DNA of 64,000 bases, taken from contig CANGYJ010000018.1 of NCBI GenBank assembly GCA_947458455.1, positions 1-64,000 on the forward strand, given 5' to 3'. The position numbers and the translations under genes are program-made. Below the pieces are notes generated by a model, which saw nothing but the letters and a program-made list of their open reading frames with translations, did not search any database and had not been told where the DNA came from. Origin of the DNA: Verrucomicrobiaceae bacterium. GTDB taxonomy: Bacteria > Verrucomicrobiota > Verrucomicrobiia > Verrucomicrobiales > Verrucomicrobiaceae. Positions 15,349 through 26,241 of this stretch are shown here, piece by piece (the first letter of the stretch is position 1; every line of letters begins with the position of its first letter).

Positions 15349-17400
15349 TCAATCGCGGCCAAAAAGTTTACGGAAGAAGCCGCCGATGCCTTTTTTCGGC
15401 GGCTCAGCAGGGCGGACCTCCTGCTGCACGCGGGGACGGCGCTCTTCTTCGACGGGCTTGCCTTCAGGAATGTCCTCCTCGTCCTCGGGACCGATTGGAG
15501 AGTTCTTGGGCACGTTTTGCATGGCGAGGAGCATCGGGTCATCCTTCGGCGTTTTCTCGAAGATCTTGGTGAAGACCTCACTCACGATGGGAGCGGCTTT
15601 GCGGCCACCGCTGACGTCTTCGCCGGGACGGCCCTCATACACGACGGCAAAGCTGAACATCGGTTTCTGTGCTGGAAGGAAACCAGCAAACCACGCGAGA
15701 TTCTGATCCTTGGCGATCCTCCACTGAGCCGTGCCGGTTTTGCCAGCGATCTGAGCATGCTTGATGTCCGCCGCGTGGCCGGTACCACCATCGCCAGAGA
15801 CGACGGCCACCATGCCCTTCACGATGGCATCGCGATGGAGAGGATTGAGGTTGATGGTTTTGCGGGGTTTTGGCTCGTAGGCCATGACGAGGTTGTCCTG
15901 ATAGTCCTGGACCTGTTTCACGAGGCGGGCCTGGGGAAGGTAGGTGCCATTGGCGATGCCTGCCATGGACTGGGCCACCTGCAAAGGCGTGGCGAGCACC
16001 ATGCCCTGGCCGATGGAAATGTTCGCGAGGTCGCCCGACATGATTTTCGTGCCGCGACGCTGAATCATGATGCTATTCGTGGGCAGGAAACCTTCTCCCT
16101 CGATGAGCGGGATGCCGGTGCGCTCCCCAAAACCCAGGCGGGAGCACATGCCGGTGACGGAATCCGCACCCGCCTCAATCGAGGCGGCATAGAACCAAGT
16201 ATTGCAGGAGTATTTGAGGGCGTTGACGACGTTGATGGAGCCGAAATCGTTCTTCGACCAGTTATGGAAGACGCGATTGCCGATCTCCATGGCGGGCGGG
16301 CAGGCGAAGTAGGTTTTGGCGTCCACTTTGCCACTGTCGAGAATGCCGAGAGCCGTGGCAGCTTTGAAGGTGGAAGCGGGCGGATACTCACCACGGAAGG
16401 CGCGGGCGATGAGCGGGAGCTTCGGATCTTTGAGCAGGGCCTCATACTTCGGCCCGGTGATGCCGGGGATGAACATGTTGAGATCGAAAAACGGATAGGA
16501 GGCCATCGCGAGGATGTCACCGGTCTGGATGTCCATGATGACCATCGCGCCGCCATTGCGAGCGTGCTCCTGCAGCGCCTGCTCAGCAAACATCTGGAAG
16601 CTGGAATCAATCGAGAGCACCACATTGCGCCCTGGAACGGGGTAACGGCGCACGTCCTCAGCCAAGCGCTTGCCATCAGGAGCGAAGAGCACGTTCACGA
16701 TGCCGGGCTGGCCTTTTAAATCGCTATCAAAGGCTTTTTCGATGTCGGCACGGCCTTCCATTTCCTCAAAGATCTGATCGCCATCCACGATGGGGCCGAG
16801 AGGCAGTGGGCGGCTTTTCCCCGTGTAGCCGATGAGGTGGGAGGCCCGCTCGTTCTGCGGATAGTGCCGCATGTAGGAGCCCTGGAGCACGAGATTCGCG
16901 CCGAGGATGGGTTCCAGCTTCTTTTCCATGGAGGCGGTGATCTCCTCGTTGATGCCATCGGTGGAGGAAAAGACCATCGGCAGCCAACGGCGGTTTTTGT
17001 AATGCGCCAGGATACGATCATCAGGCACGGTCCAGGCCTTGCCGAGAGCCTGATTGGCCACACCAATGGTCTGCTTCGCGAAGGCGAGGATCTTTTCATC
17101 CGATGCGCCATCCATGAAAGGCATCACGAGAGCCAGGTAATTCACCACGCGGTTCTGCGCGTAAGGGACGCCGTTGCGGTCCACGATCTGACCACGAGGT
17201 GCGGGCACCTGGAGAGTGAGCGAGCGGGCTTCACGCTGCGTCTTCCACGAGGCGTCGAGATCGGTGGGCGGCGCGGGCTTGACGAGGGCATTCGGATTTG
17301 TGTCCTCGACTGGCTGCGCCTTCGGCACCTCCTGGGCCACGGCAGGCAGGCCAAAGGCACCCGCGAGGCAGAGCGGGATCAAAAAGCGGCGAAAAGTCAT
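15349..17400 (-). CDS. Penicillin-binding protein 2-type transpeptidase
   Basis: A class B PBP of about 683 residues that crosslinks peptidoglycan during elongation. A signal-type N-terminus (FRRFLIPLCLAGAFGLPAVAQ) precedes a dimerisation domain starting near RGQIVDRNGVPYAQNRVVNY. The transpeptidase domain has the active-site serine motif ASTFK (about residue 340), SCN (about 400) and KTGTAQW (about 555). The C-terminus is a basic tail ending KKGIGGFFRKLFGRD. Starts at 17409 and 17412 are also possible. The usual rod-shape partners mreBCD and rodA are not adjacent. Confidence 0.9.
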   Translation of the reverse strand: MTFRRFLIPLCLAGAFGLPAVAQEVPKAQPVEDTNPNALVKPAPPTDLDASWKTQREARSLTLQVPAPRGQIVDRNGVPYAQNRVVNYLALVMPFMDGASDEKILAFAKQTIGVANQALGKAWTVPDDRILAHYKNRRWLPMVFSSTDGINEEITASMEKKLEPILGANLVLQGSYMRHYPQNERASHLIGYTGKSRPLPLGPIVDGDQIFEEMEGRADIEKAFDSDLKGQPGIVNVLFAPDGKRLAEDVRRYPVPGRNVVLSIDSSFQMFAEQALQEHARNGGAMVIMDIQTGDILAMASYPFFDLNMFIPGITGPKYEALLKDPKLPLIARAFRGEYPPASTFKAATALGILDSGKVDAKTYFACPPAMEIGNRVFHNWSKNDFGSINVVNALKYSCNTWFYAASIEAGADSVTGMCSRLGFGERTGIPLIEGEGFLPTNSIMIQRRGTKIMSGDLANISIGQGMVLATPLQVAQSMAGIANGTYLPQARLVKQVQDYQDNLVMAYEPKPRKTINLNPLHRDAIVKGMVAVVSGDGGTGHAADIKHAQIAGKTGTAQWRIAKDQNLAWFAGFLPAQKPMFSFAVVYEGRPGEDVSGGRKAAPIVSEVFTKIFEKTPKDDPMLLAMQNVPKNSPIGPEDEEDIPEGKPVEEERRPRVQQEVRPAEPPKKGIGGFFRKLFGRD

Positions 17401-17611
17401 GGCGTGCATCATGGAGGAAAAACCATCGCCGTGCCAGCCTCAGCCAGTCCCAGCGATTCCTTCTCAATCATGCGACCGGGCGGCTTACGCGTCAAGAAAG
17501 GCTTCGGTGAGCGGGTGAGCGGGTGAGAGGGAAAATTCCATTGCGCAAACGAGGCCGCTTTGCTGGAATCACCTGCTTTTTCCAGCACCAACCTTTTCTC
17601 CCGATTCACAC

Positions 17612-19141
17612 ATGAGCTCCTCCACCTCCGGCAAAGCCGATATGAAACTCTTTTGGGCCTGTTTCATCGCCCTCGTCGCCACCTCCTTCATCTTCGGCGT
17701 CCGGGCGAACACCATCGGCGAGCTCCAGGACAGTTTTAACCTCTCCGAACAGCAGAAAGGGAACATCAACGGCGCAGGCATGTGGCCCTTCGCCATCTCG
17801 ATCATCTTCTTCAGCCTTGTGATCGATTACATCGGCTACAAAACCGTCGCCTGCTTTGCCATCGCCTGCCATTCGATCTCCCTGGTGCTCACCCTGCGAG
17901 CCAGCGGCTATCAGGATTTCTACTGGAGCACGCTGCTGGTCGCCGTGGCGAATGGCACCGTGGAATCCTTCATCAACCCCGTCGTGGCGACGGTCTTTAG
18001 CAAAGAAAAATCGAAATGGCTGAACATCCTCCACGCCGGCTGGCCGGCCGGTCTGGCGCTCGGTGCCCTCTTCTGCGGTCTGCTGCCGGATACCAAGCTC
18101 TTCTTCGGAGCCGTGTGGCAATTCCGCTTCGCGCTTTGCTTCATCCCGGTAATCGTCTATGCGCTGCTCATCCTGCCGCGTGCTTTCCCCGTGAATGAGC
18201 GAGTGGCCTCCGGCGTGAGCTACCGCGACATGCTGCGGGAGGTCGGCGGCGTAGGCTTCTTCATCATGGGCACGCTGTCCTATTTTGCTCTGGTACAGAT
18301 GATGGGCAAAGAGGCTTCCCTGAGCACCTCGCTCATCGTGGGTGCTGTCATCGGCATCGGTGCGGGCCTTTACACCGGCTCGCTGGGCAACTGGCTCTTC
18401 CTCGTCGTCCTCATCACCATCGGACCACTTGCCACCACGGAGCTCGGCACGGATGGCTGGATGCCCGAACTGCTCAAGCTGAGCGGCCCCAAGGACCTGC
18501 CCGCCTTTGCCACCTGGATCTTCGTCTATGTCTCCGTCATCATGACCGTGCTGCGCTTCTTTGCCGGTCCCATCGTGCATCGTTTCTCGCCCATCGGGCT
18601 GCTCGTCATCAGCGCCGTCATCGCCATCATCGGCCTCATGCTCCTTTCCAATGCCACCGGCTGGACGATCCTCGCCGCCGCCTCGGTTTACGCCCTCGGC
18701 AAGACCTTCCTGTGGTCCACCACGCTTGGTCTCACCTCCGAGCAGTTCCCCAAAGGCGGTGCCCTCACCCTCAATGGCGTCTCCGCCGTCGGCGTGCTCT
18801 TCCTCGGCGTGCTCGGCAGCCCCTACATCGGCTTCAAGCAGGATGGCGACCTCGAAAAACGCCTCAACAACCCCGAGCATGCCGCCCTTTATGCCACTGT
18901 GAAAGGCGAGCCAAAGCCCAGCCTCTTCGGTGCCAGCCCCACGCTCGATCAGGCCAAGATCAAAGCCCTGCCGGAAGCGCAGGCCAAGGAACTCGAAGAG
19001 GTGCAAGCCGCCAGCAAGCGCAGCGTCTTCACCACCATCGCCATTTTGCCCACCTTCATGCTCATCTGCTACCTCGGCCTCTTCTTCTACTTCCGCAGCC
19101 AAGGCGGCTACAAGCCCGTGGACCTCGCCGCAGGCCATTGA
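17612..19141 (+). CDS. MFS transporter
   Basis: A 509-residue major facilitator protein with about 12 hydrophobic helices. The loop between helices 2 and 3 carries the family motif region (SLVIDYIGYKTVACF). A long hydrophilic insert at ~415-470, between the last two helices, is unusual (PEHAALYATVKGEPKPSLFGASPTLDQ...). The cargo cannot be assigned. It is transcribed divergently from PBP2 across ~210 bp containing a short tandem word (gagcgggt, near 17510-17526). Confidence 0.8.
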   Translation: MSSSTSGKADMKLFWACFIALVATSFIFGVRANTIGELQDSFNLSEQQKGNINGAGMWPFAISIIFFSLVIDYIGYKTVACFAIACHSISLVLTLRASGYQDFYWSTLLVAVANGTVESFINPVVATVFSKEKSKWLNILHAGWPAGLALGALFCGLLPDTKLFFGAVWQFRFALCFIPVIVYALLILPRAFPVNERVASGVSYRDMLREVGGVGFFIMGTLSYFALVQMMGKEASLSTSLIVGAVIGIGAGLYTGSLGNWLFLVVLITIGPLATTELGTDGWMPELLKLSGPKDLPAFATWIFVYVSVIMTVLRFFAGPIVHRFSPIGLLVISAVIAIIGLMLLSNATGWTILAAASVYALGKTFLWSTTLGLTSEQFPKGGALTLNGVSAVGVLFLGVLGSPYIGFKQDGDLEKRLNNPEHAALYATVKGEPKPSLFGASPTLDQAKIKALPEAQAKELEEVQAASKRSVFTTIAILPTFMLICYLGLFFYFRSQGGYKPVDLAAGH

Positions 19142-19152
19142 TGCGCTTGTCG

Positions 19153-19203
19153 TTCGGCCTTCAGGCCGTGTTTGGACGCTCCCGGAACGGGCTGAAGCCC
19201 GAA
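19153..19203. terminator. Inverted repeat between convergent genes
   Basis: The arm 19153-19169 (ttcggccttcaggccgt) pairs with 19187-19203 (acgggctgaagcccgaa) at 15 of 17 positions around a 17-bp loop. It sits between the convergent MFS and gcvP genes and could end transcription from both sides. No T-run follows, so it may instead be a dispersed repeat of the TTCGGGCTTCAGCCCG type. Confidence 0.5.
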
Positions 19204-19229
19204 CTACGAACAGCTTTCCGAAGAGCGGG

Positions 19230-22052
19230 CTACGCGGCAGCTTCCTCGACGCTGATGCAGGAGCAGATGAGGTGGCGGTCGCCGTGGACGTTATCGATGC
19301 GGGACACCGGGGGCCAGTACTTGGAGTCTTTGACCCAGGCGAGCGGGAAGGCGGCGTGCTCACGGGTGTAGGCGTGGGTCCAATCGCTGGTCACGACGAC
19401 CTCGGCAGTGTGCGGAGCGTGCTTCAAAGCATTGTCAGCGGCATCAAGACGTCCGTCCTCGATGGCGGCGATCTCGGCGTAGATGGATTCGAGAGCTTCG
19501 CAGAAGCGGTCGATCTCGGCTTTGCTTTCGCTCTCGGTGGGCTCGATCATGAGCGTGCCACCAACAGGCCAGCTCATGGTGGGAGCGTGATAGCCGAAGT
19601 CCATCAAACGCTTCGCCACATCCTCGACGGTGACTTTTTTGAAGTGACGGAGGTTGATGATGCATTCGTGAGCGACGAAGCCTTCACGGCCTTTGTAGAG
19701 CGTGGGGAAGCTCGACTGGAGTTTTTTGGCGATGTAGTTCGCATTGAGGATGGCGAGCTTGGTGGCATCGAGGACACGCGGGCCCATCATCGCGAGGTAC
19801 ATCCAGGAGATGGTGCAGATGCTGGCACTGCCCCACGGTGCGGAGCAGACGGTTCCCTTCCTGAGATCCGTCCAAGTGTGGTGGCCGGGCAAATGCGGGC
19901 GCAGATGCGCACCGACGCCGATGGGGCCGACTCCAGGGCCGCCACCGCCATGCGGGATGCAGAAGGTCTTGTGCAAATTGAGGTGGCAGACATCGGCACC
20001 GATAAGTCCCGGTGAGGTGAGGCCCACCTGGGCATTCATGTTCGCCCCATCCATGTACACCTGACCGCCAGCGTCATGCGTAAGGCGACAGATTTCGATG
20101 ATGGACTCCTCAAAAACACCGTGCGTGGAAGGATAGGTGACCATCAAAGCGGCCACTTTGCCTTCATTCGCGGCGATTTTGGCCTTCAGGTCTTCGACGG
20201 AGATATTTCCCTGATCATCGCAGGTGACGGCGACGACTTTGAAGCCGCACATGACGGCGCTGGCGGGATTCGTGCCATGCGCGGAGGTGGGGATGAGGCA
20301 GACATCGCGGTGATGGTCGCCATGCGCTTCGTGGAAGCGCTTGATGGCGAGGAGTCCAGCGTACTCGCCCTGCGAGCCAGCATTGGGCTGGAGCGAGACG
20401 GCGTCGAAGCCCGTGCATTCAGCCAGCCATGCCTCGAGCTCGGCAAACATGCTGCGGTAACCTTCGCTCTGATCGGCGGGGGCATAAGGATGAAGATTGC
20501 CCACCTCTGGCCAGCTCAGCGGCATCATTTCAGCGGCCGCGTTGAGCTTCATCGTGCAGGAGCCGAGCGGGATCATGCTGCGATTGAGAGCCACGTCCTT
20601 GGCTTCGAGACGATGCAGATAGCGCATCATCTCGGTCTCGGAGTGGTACGAATTGAAAACGGGATGCGTGAGGATGGCTCCGCTGCGGTGGTGCAAAGCA
20701 GAGCAGTTCAGCGCATGGTCGTCATCGAGCACCGGGGCCTGTTTCGGCTTTGAAATGCCAAACGCGGTGAGGAGTTGGAGTAGCTCCTCCTCACGGACAC
20801 GTTCATCGAGGGCCACGCTAACGGTGCGGGCGTCGATTTTGCGGAGGTTGATGCCGAACAGCAGGGCGCTCTTCAACACATCATCGGCGCTGCGCACGCG
20901 GACGGTGATCGTATCGAAGAAATCATCACTCATGACATCGCAGCCGCCTTGCATGAGTTCGCCAGCGAGCCACACAGCAGCCCCGTGGACAAGCTGGGCG
21001 ATCTTTTTGAGCCCCTCGGGACCGTGGTAAACGGCATACATCGAGGCCATGACGGCCAGGAGCACCTGCGCGGTGCAGATGTTGCTCGTGGCTTTTTCGC
21101 GGCGGATGTGCTGCTCACGGGTTTGAAGACTCAAACGATAGGCTGGACGGCCTGAGGCATCTTTGGAAACACCAACGAGCCTGCCGGGCATTTTGCGCTT
21201 CAACGCGTCTTTCACTGCCATGAAGGCCGCGTGAGGTCCGCCAAAGCCGAGCGGCACGCCGAAGCGCTGGCTATTGCCCACGCAGATATCGACGCCGAAC
21301 TCGCCCGGCGGCCGCAGCACGGTAAGAGCGAGTAAATCAGCGCTGACGACGAACAACGCGCCTGCCTCATGCGTCTCGCGAGCGAGATCCGCGTAGTCGT
21401 GGAGCACGCCCGTGGTATCTGGATACTGCGCGAGGACGGCAGCGAGGCCTTTCGCTCCATCGTGTTTCCACGCGAGCACATCGGCGACCTCGACACGGAT
21501 GCCGAGCGCCTCCATGCGAGTCTTCACGACTTCGATGGCATGGGGGTGACATTTGTCCGAAACGATCACCCGCGAAGCAGCCGCCACATGCGCCACAGCC
21601 AAACCAAGCGCCTCAGCACAAGCGGTGCCTTCATCAAGCAGCGAGGCATTCGAGACATCGAGGCCGGTGAGATCGCAGATCATCGTCTGGAAGTTCAGCA
21701 GGGCTTCGAGACGGCCCTGGGCGATCTCCGCCTGATACGGCGTGTAGGCGGTGTACCAGCCGGGGTTCTCGAAGATGTTCCGCTGAATGACTGGCGGCGT
21801 GAAGGTGTCGTGAAAGCCGAGACCAATGAAGCTGCGCACGACTTTGTTGCGGCCCATGACCTGCTTGAGCCGGCGCAGTGCCTGCTCCTCGCTGAGCGGC
21901 GCAGGCAAATTCAGCGTCTCGCGGCTTCGAATGCGCTCCGGGACCACTTTCCCAACCAGTTCATCGAGCGATGCGCATCCGAGCGATTGCAGCATCGCCT
22001 GCGTTTCCGCAGGCGAGGGACCGATGTGGCGGCGGGAGAAGTTTGCGGGCAT
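19230..22052 (-). CDS. gcvP: Glycine dehydrogenase (decarboxylating), P-protein
   Basis: A 940-residue single-chain P-protein of the glycine cleavage system, the PLP enzyme that decarboxylates glycine and passes aminomethyl to the H-protein lipoyl arm. The N-terminal half begins FSRRHIGPS and includes [19 protein letters not shown]; the C-terminal half carries the PLP-lysine motif [18 protein letters not shown] (about residue 695). Length is normal for the fused form. The start lies only 8 bp after lpxD, so the two are co-transcribed. The genes for the T and H proteins are not nearby, and no glycine riboswitch is seen immediately upstream. Confidence 0.97.
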   Translation of the reverse strand: MPANFSRRHIGPSPAETQAMLQSLGCASLDELVGKVVPERIRSRETLNLPAPLSEEQALRRLKQVMGRNKVVRSFIGLGFHDTFTPPVIQRNIFENPGWYTAYTPYQAEIAQGRLEALLNFQTMICDLTGLDVSNASLLDEGTACAEALGLAVAHVAAASRVIVSDKCHPHAIEVVKTRMEALGIRVEVADVLAWKHDGAKGLAAVLAQYPDTTGVLHDYADLARETHEAGALFVVSADLLALTVLRPPGEFGVDICVGNSQRFGVPLGFGGPHAAFMAVKDALKRKMPGRLVGVSKDASGRPAYRLSLQTREQHIRREKATSNICTAQVLLAVMASMYAVYHGPEGLKKIAQLVHGAAVWLAGELMQGGCDVMSDDFFDTITVRVRSADDVLKSALLFGINLRKIDARTVSVALDERVREEELLQLLTAFGISKPKQAPVLDDDHALNCSALHHRSGAILTHPVFNSYHSETEMMRYLHRLEAKDVALNRSMIPLGSCTMKLNAAAEMMPLSWPEVGNLHPYAPADQSEGYRSMFAELEAWLAECTGFDAVSLQPNAGSQGEYAGLLAIKRFHEAHGDHHRDVCLIPTSAHGTNPASAVMCGFKVVAVTCDDQGNISVEDLKAKIAANEGKVAALMVTYPSTHGVFEESIIEICRLTHDAGGQVYMDGANMNAQVGLTSPGLIGADVCHLNLHKTFCIPHGGGGPGVGPIGVGAHLRPHLPGHHTWTDLRKGTVCSAPWGSASICTISWMYLAMMGPRVLDATKLAILNANYIAKKLQSSFPTLYKGREGFVAHECIINLRHFKKVTVEDVAKRLMDFGYHAPTMSWPVGGTLMIEPTESESKAEIDRFCEALESIYAEIAAIEDGRLDAADNALKHAPHTAEVVVTSDWTHAYTREHAAFPLAWVKDSKYWPPVSRIDNVHGDRHLICSCISVEEAAA

Positions 22053-22060
22053 TTTTAGGG

Positions 22061-23116
22061 TTATGAATTCGTTTTTTCTTCGAGGGCGGCGAGCTTACGT
22101 TCGAGTTCGCGGACGCGTTCGATGATGTCGGGAATCTTGGCGGGCAGAGCGAGCATGCGGCGACCTTCGATGAGTGGCTTGGCAGGAAAGCCGGTGTAGG
22201 CTCCCGGCTCCGTGAGGCTTTTGGTGACGCCGGATTTGGCAAAGAGCATGACCTGGCTGGCGATTTCGAGATGCCCCGCCACGCCGACCTGGCCACCCAT
22301 GGTGACATAATCTCCGAGACGCGTGCTGCCGGAGATACCGGTCTGCGAGACGATGATGCAATGTTTGCCGATGATGCAGTTGTGGCCAATTTGGACGAGG
22401 TTGTCGATCTTGGTGCCTTCACCGATCCAAGTGCGGCCAAAGCGGGCACGGTCGATGGTGGTGCATGCGCCGATTTCCACATCGTCATCGAGCTGCACGA
22501 TGCCCACCTGATCGATTTTCAGGTGGCGGTCTTTGACGAGCTCATAGCCAAATCCATCCGCACCGATCACGCAGCCGCTGTGAACCATCACACGGTTACC
22601 GAGCAGGCAACGCTCATGGATGGTGACGTTCGGATGCAGCACGCAGTCCTCACCGATCCGCGTCCCATGCCCCACAAAAGCCCCGGCATGGATGACGGTA
22701 CCATCACCGATGCGGACATCGTCCTCGATGACCGCGCAAGGACCGATGCAGACCTTCTGTGCATCGAAAACCGCTTTGGAAGAGACCGAGGCAGATGCAT
22801 CGACACCTCGCATGCCTTCTCGAAGCGGTGGCCCGAAGTGCCTGATCACACTGGAAAAAGCCAGCGTGGGATTTTCCACGCGGATGAGAGCCAGCGTCTC
22901 TGGAATCTCCGTCAAAACACTCGAATCGAGCGCGATGAGGGCCGCCGAGGCTTGAGTCGTCTTCAAAGAAGGCAAGTAGCGAGGGTTCCCCAAAAAGGTA
23001 ATCTCGCCTTGCTGGGCCTGATTGATCGAGTTGAGGCCTGTGATAGCCAACGAAGGCTCACCATGCACGATCTGCCCGCCGACGAGGTCGCTGAGGTGCT
23101 GGAGGGTGGTGCTCAT
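22061..23116 (-). CDS. lpxD: UDP-3-O-acylglucosamine N-acyltransferase
   Basis: A 351-residue LpxD, the third step of lipid A synthesis: it transfers a 3-hydroxyacyl chain from ACP to the 2-amino group of UDP-3-O-acyl-GlcN. The N-terminal uridine-binding domain ([18 protein letters not shown]) is followed by a left-handed beta helix of hexapeptide repeats from ~100 to 315 ([19 protein letters not shown]) and a C-terminal helix [15 protein letters not shown]. The catalytic His region is [14 protein letters not shown]. Its presence shows that the organism makes LPS. Confidence 0.96.
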   Translation of the reverse strand: MSTTLQHLSDLVGGQIVHGEPSLAITGLNSINQAQQGEITFLGNPRYLPSLKTTQASAALIALDSSVLTEIPETLALIRVENPTLAFSSVIRHFGPPLREGMRGVDASASVSSKAVFDAQKVCIGPCAVIEDDVRIGDGTVIHAGAFVGHGTRIGEDCVLHPNVTIHERCLLGNRVMVHSGCVIGADGFGYELVKDRHLKIDQVGIVQLDDDVEIGACTTIDRARFGRTWIGEGTKIDNLVQIGHNCIIGKHCIIVSQTGISGSTRLGDYVTMGGQVGVAGHLEIASQVMLFAKSGVTKSLTEPGAYTGFPAKPLIEGRRMLALPAKIPDIIERVRELERKLAALEEKTNS

Positions 23117-23145
23117 GGAGATGATTGAATGACGGCAACAGGTTC

Positions 23146-23186
23146 AAAAAGAGCGAGGCACGCCGCAGGGGATGCAGGCGTGCCTC
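23146..23186 (-). terminator. Rho-independent terminator after skp
   Basis: On the minus strand a perfect 10-bp stem (GAGGCACGCC, 23177-23186 with 23155-23164) and a 12-base loop are followed by GCTCTTTTT (T-run at 23150-23146). It lies between skp and lpxD, so transcription through the envelope cluster is probably attenuated here and lpxD-gcvP may have its own promoter. Confidence 0.75.
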
Positions 23187-23217
23187 GGAAAACGACGCCC
23201 GCAGGACGGGCTGGAGA

Positions 23218-23829
23218 TTATTTTTTCGTATCGCTGGCGGCAGGAGCAGCTCCAGCAGCGGGAGCGTTCTTGTTTAGCTCGACGACCACCTGGCTGGTGA
23301 TGTCGGTGGCGGCCGTTTCCTTGACGAAGATGAGGATCGGCACGGTGGAGAGAGAGACGCCGGTCTTGTCGAAGACCATGTCGTAACCGTTTTTCAGAGC
23401 GTGGTCACGAACGACGGTGGAGATTTCTTCATAGAGCGTCTGACGGATTTTCATGTCCTCCTGCTTGAGCTGGCCAATGCGGCGTTCAGCGAACTCCTGC
23501 ATCTCGGCTTCGAGAGCACGGGCCTCTTTCATCTTCTCATTGAGCTCGGCCACAGCCTTTTGGCGTTGGTCGGGCGTGAGGATGGTGTCACGCGCCTTTT
23601 TATCGAGCTGCTGCATGTCGCTGGTGAGCTTCTTGTAGGCATCCTGGCGCTCGCGCATTTCACCGGCGGCTTTGTTGTAGTTTCCCTTGTAGGTCTCAGC
23701 GGCCTCTTGGGTCTTGTGGAAGTCCTCAAAGGCCTTCTTCATATCAATGACGGCCATTTTGAGATCAGCGGCAGAAGAAAGGGCCGTGGAGAGGACGAGG
23801 GCGAGAGCAACTAGCGTGCGACGGTTCAT
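23218..23829 (-). CDS. OmpH/Skp-family periplasmic chaperone
   Basis: A 203-residue protein with a signal peptide (MNRRTLVALALVLSTALSSA) and the OmpH signature start LKMAVIDMKKAFEDF. The middle is a long charged helical region (~50-140), as in the tentacles of Skp. The C-terminal strand region is YDMVFDKTGVSLSTVPILIFV, and the tail is Ala/Pro-rich. Skp holds unfolded outer-membrane proteins for the BAM complex. It lies directly downstream of bamA in the same orientation, the usual arrangement. Confidence 0.9.
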   Translation of the reverse strand: MNRRTLVALALVLSTALSSAADLKMAVIDMKKAFEDFHKTQEAAETYKGNYNKAAGEMRERQDAYKKLTSDMQQLDKKARDTILTPDQRQKAVAELNEKMKEARALEAEMQEFAERRIGQLKQEDMKIRQTLYEEISTVVRDHALKNGYDMVFDKTGVSLSTVPILIFVKETAATDITSQVVVELNKNAPAAGAAPAASDTKK

Positions 23830-23910
23830 GAGGTGGGGAATGGAGGCGGCGAAGTGAGGGAAAGGGGCCTTGAAGGCAAGTAAAACGTTCGTGACAACCC
23901 GATGGCAGGT

Positions 23911-26241
23911 TTAGAACTTGTAACCCATGTTGAACTGGAAGCGGCCAGAGTCGCCGGTGAAATTATCACCCTGCTGCGGGATGGCGTAGTCGATACGGAT
24001 CGGTCCCATCGGCAGAAAGAGGCGGACGCCGATACCATAGTCCGAGTAGATGTCCCCGCCCACATCGAAAGAGCTGGCGCTCACCGAACCCACATCATAG
24101 AAGGCGGCGATACGGAATTTCTCGATCACTGGGAAGCTGACCTCCGCGGAACCGAAGATGGAGGTCTTGCCACCGAGAGGTTCGCCGATGGCATCTTTCG
24201 GACCAGCTTGGCGGAAATTGAAGCCACGCAGGTTGTTCGCACCACCGAGGAAGAGACGTTCATAGATCGGCACATTGTTGCCGCCCCAATTTTCCACCGT
24301 TGAAAAGGCACCTTCAAAGGAAAGGATCGTATCACCGGGCAAGTTGAAATACTGCTGACCAGCCGCATTGATGCCGTAGATTTGAGCATCACCGCCGAGA
24401 CCGGATATCAGACCGCCCAGTTCGACCTTGTGGCCGCCACGCGTGATGTAGATGCTATCACGGGTGTCATGCACCCAGCGTCCGTCGATCTTACTTTGAA
24501 TAAAGGAACCTTCTTCAGCACGAATTTGGGCCGAGGCTAGGGAATCAAGATTATCGATGGAGACCTGCTGCAAGGTGTACGTGCCTTCCCAGTAGGCGTG
24601 CTCGCCCATGCGCTTACGCAGACCGACGGAAGCGCCAACGTTAGTCTGGTCAAAGCGATCGGAGATAAAGAACATGTTCCGGTAGAAGATATCCACGGTG
24701 AGAGCCAGCGGCTGGTCACGGAACCATGGCTCGGTCCAAGTGAGACTAAAGTCACGACGAAGGAGACCCACGCGAGCGTTGGCATTGAAGCGCTGACCGG
24801 CTCCGCGGAAGTCACTCCAGTCACGAATATCGAAGTTCGTCTGCGTGACGCCCACAAAGGCGGAGAGACTGTCGATGGAACTGAAACCCGCACCGAAATT
24901 CACCGTGCCGGTGGACTGTTCGGTCACGTTGATGTCGATGTCTTTACGGTCTGGCATCGAAGTGGGGTTCGTGCGAACGTCCACGGAGCTAAAGTAGTTA
25001 AGCTGCTCCAGGCGGGTTCGGCTGGTGTTGAGCTTCACAGTGTTGAGTTCCTCACCAGGAGCCACGATGATTTCACGACGAATCACTTTGTCCTCGGTGG
25101 CATTGTTACCGGCGATATTGATGCGGTTGACGAAGAACTTCGTGCCTTCGGTAACTCCATAAACGACCTTCACGCGGCCTGCTCCAGCATTGAGGATGGT
25201 GGTATCTACCCGGGCATCGGCATAGCCACGGGAACCGTAATACTCCTGAATCATCTTTTCATCGGCACGCACATCGCTGCCAGAATAAGTGAAGTTTGGC
25301 TCAACGCTGATGCCGGGGATGAGTTCCTCAGTGGTGAAGACGGTGTTCCCCTGCACCTGGACGGAATCCACATCGTATTTTTCGCCTTCTACGCAGACGA
25401 AGATGATATCCACCGACTTGCTGCCTACCGGCTCGCGGCGCACTTCGACAACCTTGGCATACACATGGCCGTGGTCCTGCATGGCCTGCTCTACGGTGCG
25501 CACATCTTCCTGAAGCTCCTGATTGTTAAGCTTGCCAGCCTTGCCCCAGATGCGCCAGAAGGTCTTCTCCTTCGATTTCAGCTTCGCTTTGACGGTGCGG
25601 CCCTTCACACAGGTGAGGCCTTCAAAACGGATGTCGTGGATCAGGCCACGAGCACCTTCATCGATCTTGAAAACCACGGCCGTGAAGCCCTCACGGCTCG
25701 ATGGGGTGCTCTCGTAGCTCACGGCCACGTCGGCATAGCCCTTCTTCTCATACATTTCGCGAATATCCGTTTGAGCTGAGGCCAGCTTGATCTCGTCCAC
25801 GGGATCCCCCACCTTCACCTTGATCTCACGGCGGAGCTTATCGGCATCAAAGACGGTGTTTCCCATGAAATGGATGTCGCCGATGGCACCGCGACCCGTG
25901 ATGGCTACCACGACGCGGACGCCGCCGGCTACGTTTTGGGCTTGGATATCGAGGTTCTCGACGGCTCCTGTGGCATAAAGGGTACGGATGTCACGTTCCA
26001 CCGTTTCATCGAGAAAGGGCTGGCCTACGCGGGTAGCCATCTGGCTCTTCACGCGAGCCTCATCCATCGTCGCAGCACCTTTGAAGACCACCTGCACGTC
26101 ACGCACGATTGGGGCGTTTGTCGGGTTTTGACGGATGCCCAGATCCTGAGCGGCCACTGGAGTGATGGAGACGGTAGAAAGACCGGCCACAAGCAAACAC
26201 CCGATGGTAAGACGAGGAAGACAGAAGAGCGAATGAAGCAT
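23911..26241 (-). CDS. bamA: Outer membrane protein assembly factor BamA
   Basis: An Omp85-family insertase of about 776 residues that folds and inserts beta-barrel proteins. After the signal peptide (LTIGCLLVAGLSTVSITPVAAQ) come five POTRA-like repeats to about residue 415 (for example IREMYEKKGYADVAVSYES and MIQEYYGSRGYADARVDTT), then a 16-strand surface-antigen barrel ending in the canonical aromatic C-terminus FQFNMGYKF. The barrel contains the conserved LRGFNFRQAGP (the [LV]RGF loop). The frame is open further upstream to 26373, but the start at 26241 gives a proper signal peptide. Confidence 0.95.
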   Translation of the reverse strand: MLHSLFCLPRLTIGCLLVAGLSTVSITPVAAQDLGIRQNPTNAPIVRDVQVVFKGAATMDEARVKSQMATRVGQPFLDETVERDIRTLYATGAVENLDIQAQNVAGGVRVVVAITGRGAIGDIHFMGNTVFDADKLRREIKVKVGDPVDEIKLASAQTDIREMYEKKGYADVAVSYESTPSSREGFTAVVFKIDEGARGLIHDIRFEGLTCVKGRTVKAKLKSKEKTFWRIWGKAGKLNNQELQEDVRTVEQAMQDHGHVYAKVVEVRREPVGSKSVDIIFVCVEGEKYDVDSVQVQGNTVFTTEELIPGISVEPNFTYSGSDVRADEKMIQEYYGSRGYADARVDTTILNAGAGRVKVVYGVTEGTKFFVNRINIAGNNATEDKVIRREIIVAPGEELNTVKLNTSRTRLEQLNYFSSVDVRTNPTSMPDRKDIDINVTEQSTGTVNFGAGFSSIDSLSAFVGVTQTNFDIRDWSDFRGAGQRFNANARVGLLRRDFSLTWTEPWFRDQPLALTVDIFYRNMFFISDRFDQTNVGASVGLRKRMGEHAYWEGTYTLQQVSIDNLDSLASAQIRAEEGSFIQSKIDGRWVHDTRDSIYITRGGHKVELGGLISGLGGDAQIYGINAAGQQYFNLPGDTILSFEGAFSTVENWGGNNVPIYERLFLGGANNLRGFNFRQAGPKDAIGEPLGGKTSIFGSAEVSFPVIEKFRIAAFYDVGSVSASSFDVGGDIYSDYGIGVRLFLPMGPIRIDYAIPQQGDNFTGDSGRFQFNMGYKF

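Noticed and set aside
14974-16719. 581-residue open frame on the plus strand
   Set aside because: It lies antisense to PBP2, whose transpeptidase motifs are all on the minus strand; the frame is a GC-rich shadow with no recognisable domain.
17606-19363. 585-residue open frame on the minus strand
   Set aside because: Antisense to the MFS transporter; composition is Gly/Glu/Asp/His-rich as expected of a mirror frame.
22053-22060. Glycine riboswitch before gcvP
   Set aside because: Only 8 bp separate lpxD and gcvP, so there is no room for one.
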